Positions 63,530-64,000 of a stretch of DNA of 64,000 nt are shown in pieces (within the stretch, counting starts at the first letter, position 1; the number at the start of each line of letters is the position of its first letter). The notes beneath the pieces were generated by a model, which searched no databases, had not been told where the DNA came from, and saw only the letters and a list, made by a program, of their open reading frames with translations. This stretch comes from Novosphingobium sp. 9 (GTDB lineage Bacteria; Pseudomonadota; Alphaproteobacteria; Sphingomonadales; Sphingomonadaceae): NCBI RefSeq assembly GCF_025340265.1, contig NZ_CP022707.1, forward strand, positions 868,501 to 932,500, written 5' to 3'. The position numbers and the translations under genes were made by a program.

Positions 63530-64000
63530 TGCGAACGAGCGCGGCGGACGTGGTCCGCTCCCTTGCCTTCTATATCATCTTCTATCTCGGCACGCTGGCG
63601 ATGGTGCTGGTGACACTGGTCGCCGCGCGGATCGACCATGATCTGCTGGTGCGGATGGTCGCGCACTGGGCCGGGTTCCACCGGGGCTGCGCGCGGATGC
63701 TGCTGGGCATCGAGGTGCGCATCGAGGGCCAGATCCCGACCGACGGCGTGCTGGTGGCGATGAAGCACGAGAGCTTCTTCGAGGCGATCGACCTGCCGCT
63801 GCTGTTCGACCGTCCCGCGCCGTTTCCCAAGGCCGAGCTGACGCGCCTGCCCGGCTGGGGCAAGGCCGCGCTGGCCTATGGCGTGGTGCCGGTGGAGCGC
63901 GATCAGGGCGCGAAGGCCCTGCGTGCGATGGTGGCGCAGGGGCGTGCCTTTGCTGCCGAGGGCCGCGCGCTGGTGCTGTTTCCGGAAGGGACGCGCGTGC
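63529..64000 (+). CDS. plsC: 1-acyl-sn-glycerol-3-phosphate acyltransferase, 3' part outside window
   Basis: Translated directly from the sequence. The visible 157 residues have an N-terminal hydrophobic segment (SLAFYIIFYLGTLAMVLVTLVA), the acyltransferase block KHESFFEAIDLP (an H-x4-E form of the HX4D motif) and FPEGTR. It acylates lysophosphatidic acid in phospholipid synthesis. It is the last gene of the ftsEX group and runs off the end. Confidence 0.9.
   Translation, partial: MRTSAADVVRSLAFYIIFYLGTLAMVLVTLVAARIDHDLLVRMVAHWAGFHRGCARMLLGIEVRIEGQIPTDGVLVAMKHESFFEAIDLPLLFDRPAPFPKAELTRLPGWGKAALAYGVVPVERDQGAKALRAMVAQGRAFAAEGRALVLFPEGTRV

Overview
The window is a high-GC (about 65 percent), gene-dense chromosomal segment of an alphaproteobacterium. 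It most likely comes from a sphingomonad close to Novosphingobium. This rests on the gene order argS-SPOR-nagZ-scpA-scpB-tatABC, the miaB/phoH/ybeY/corC group, the FecI-FecR-TonB receptor unit, DUF4169 and RcnB-like small proteins, and repeated REP-type palindromes. It reads as core and metabolic genome. I see no integrase, transposase, phage structural cluster, CRISPR array or recognisable defence island.

Layout. 1-8 kb: a 2OG-Fe(II) oxygenase cut by the window edge, aconitase acnA, a DMT exporter, an L,D-transpeptidase, and a CsoR copper sensor translationally coupled to a glutaredoxin-MauE membrane protein. A CsoR-type operator faces an unknown membrane protein. 8-18.4 kb: recQ, two small orphan ORFs, a LysR regulator, then minus-strand corC, ybeY, phoH, a hydrolase and miaB, with an RcnB-like protein and a lipoprotein on the plus strand between phoH and the hydrolase. 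18.6-25.9 kb: a plus-strand cell-cycle and export operon, argS-SPOR-nagZ-scpA-scpB-tatA-tatB-tatC. 25.9-31.8 kb: an amidohydrolase-like protein that has lost its metal ligands, coupled to a beta-hydroxyacid dehydrogenase, then ilvA, bpt and a GH24 lysozyme. 31.9-39.3 kb: a fasciclin lipoprotein, a frameshifted exported protein, glnB-glnA with a sigma-54-like promoter, argC, an SH3-only protein and a leucyl aminopeptidase. 39.3-44.4 kb: a lipoprotein, a Tat-signal type I dehydroquinate dehydratase beside an MHS-type transporter, map and a GST.

44.7-49.2 kb: a minus-strand biotin operon bioF-bioH-like-bioC-bioD-bioA in which every junction overlaps by about 4 bases. bioB is not in the window. 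49.3-55.3 kb: a second L,D-transpeptidase, small proteins, a HerA-like ATPase, cytochrome b561, an EthD protein and a nucleotidyltransferase. 55.3-59.8 kb: an iron-type TonB receptor with its FecR and FecI regulators. 59.9-64 kb: tRNA-Leu(GAG), a zinc-ribbon protein, and ftsE-ftsX-ydcF-plsC running off the end.

Three genes (32.5-33.8 kb, bioD and the HerA-like ATPase) are each broken by what looks like exactly one missing base. Restoring one base gives an intact reading frame in each case, so assembly error is the leading explanation. The best leads for new biology are the metal-less amidohydrolase/dehydrogenase pair, the CsoR/glutaredoxin-MauE module, the exported dehydroquinate dehydratase, and the helix-turn-helix ORF that runs in frame into argS over a cluster of TGTCAC repeats. 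None is shown here to be a new system; they are hypotheses from reading the sequence.
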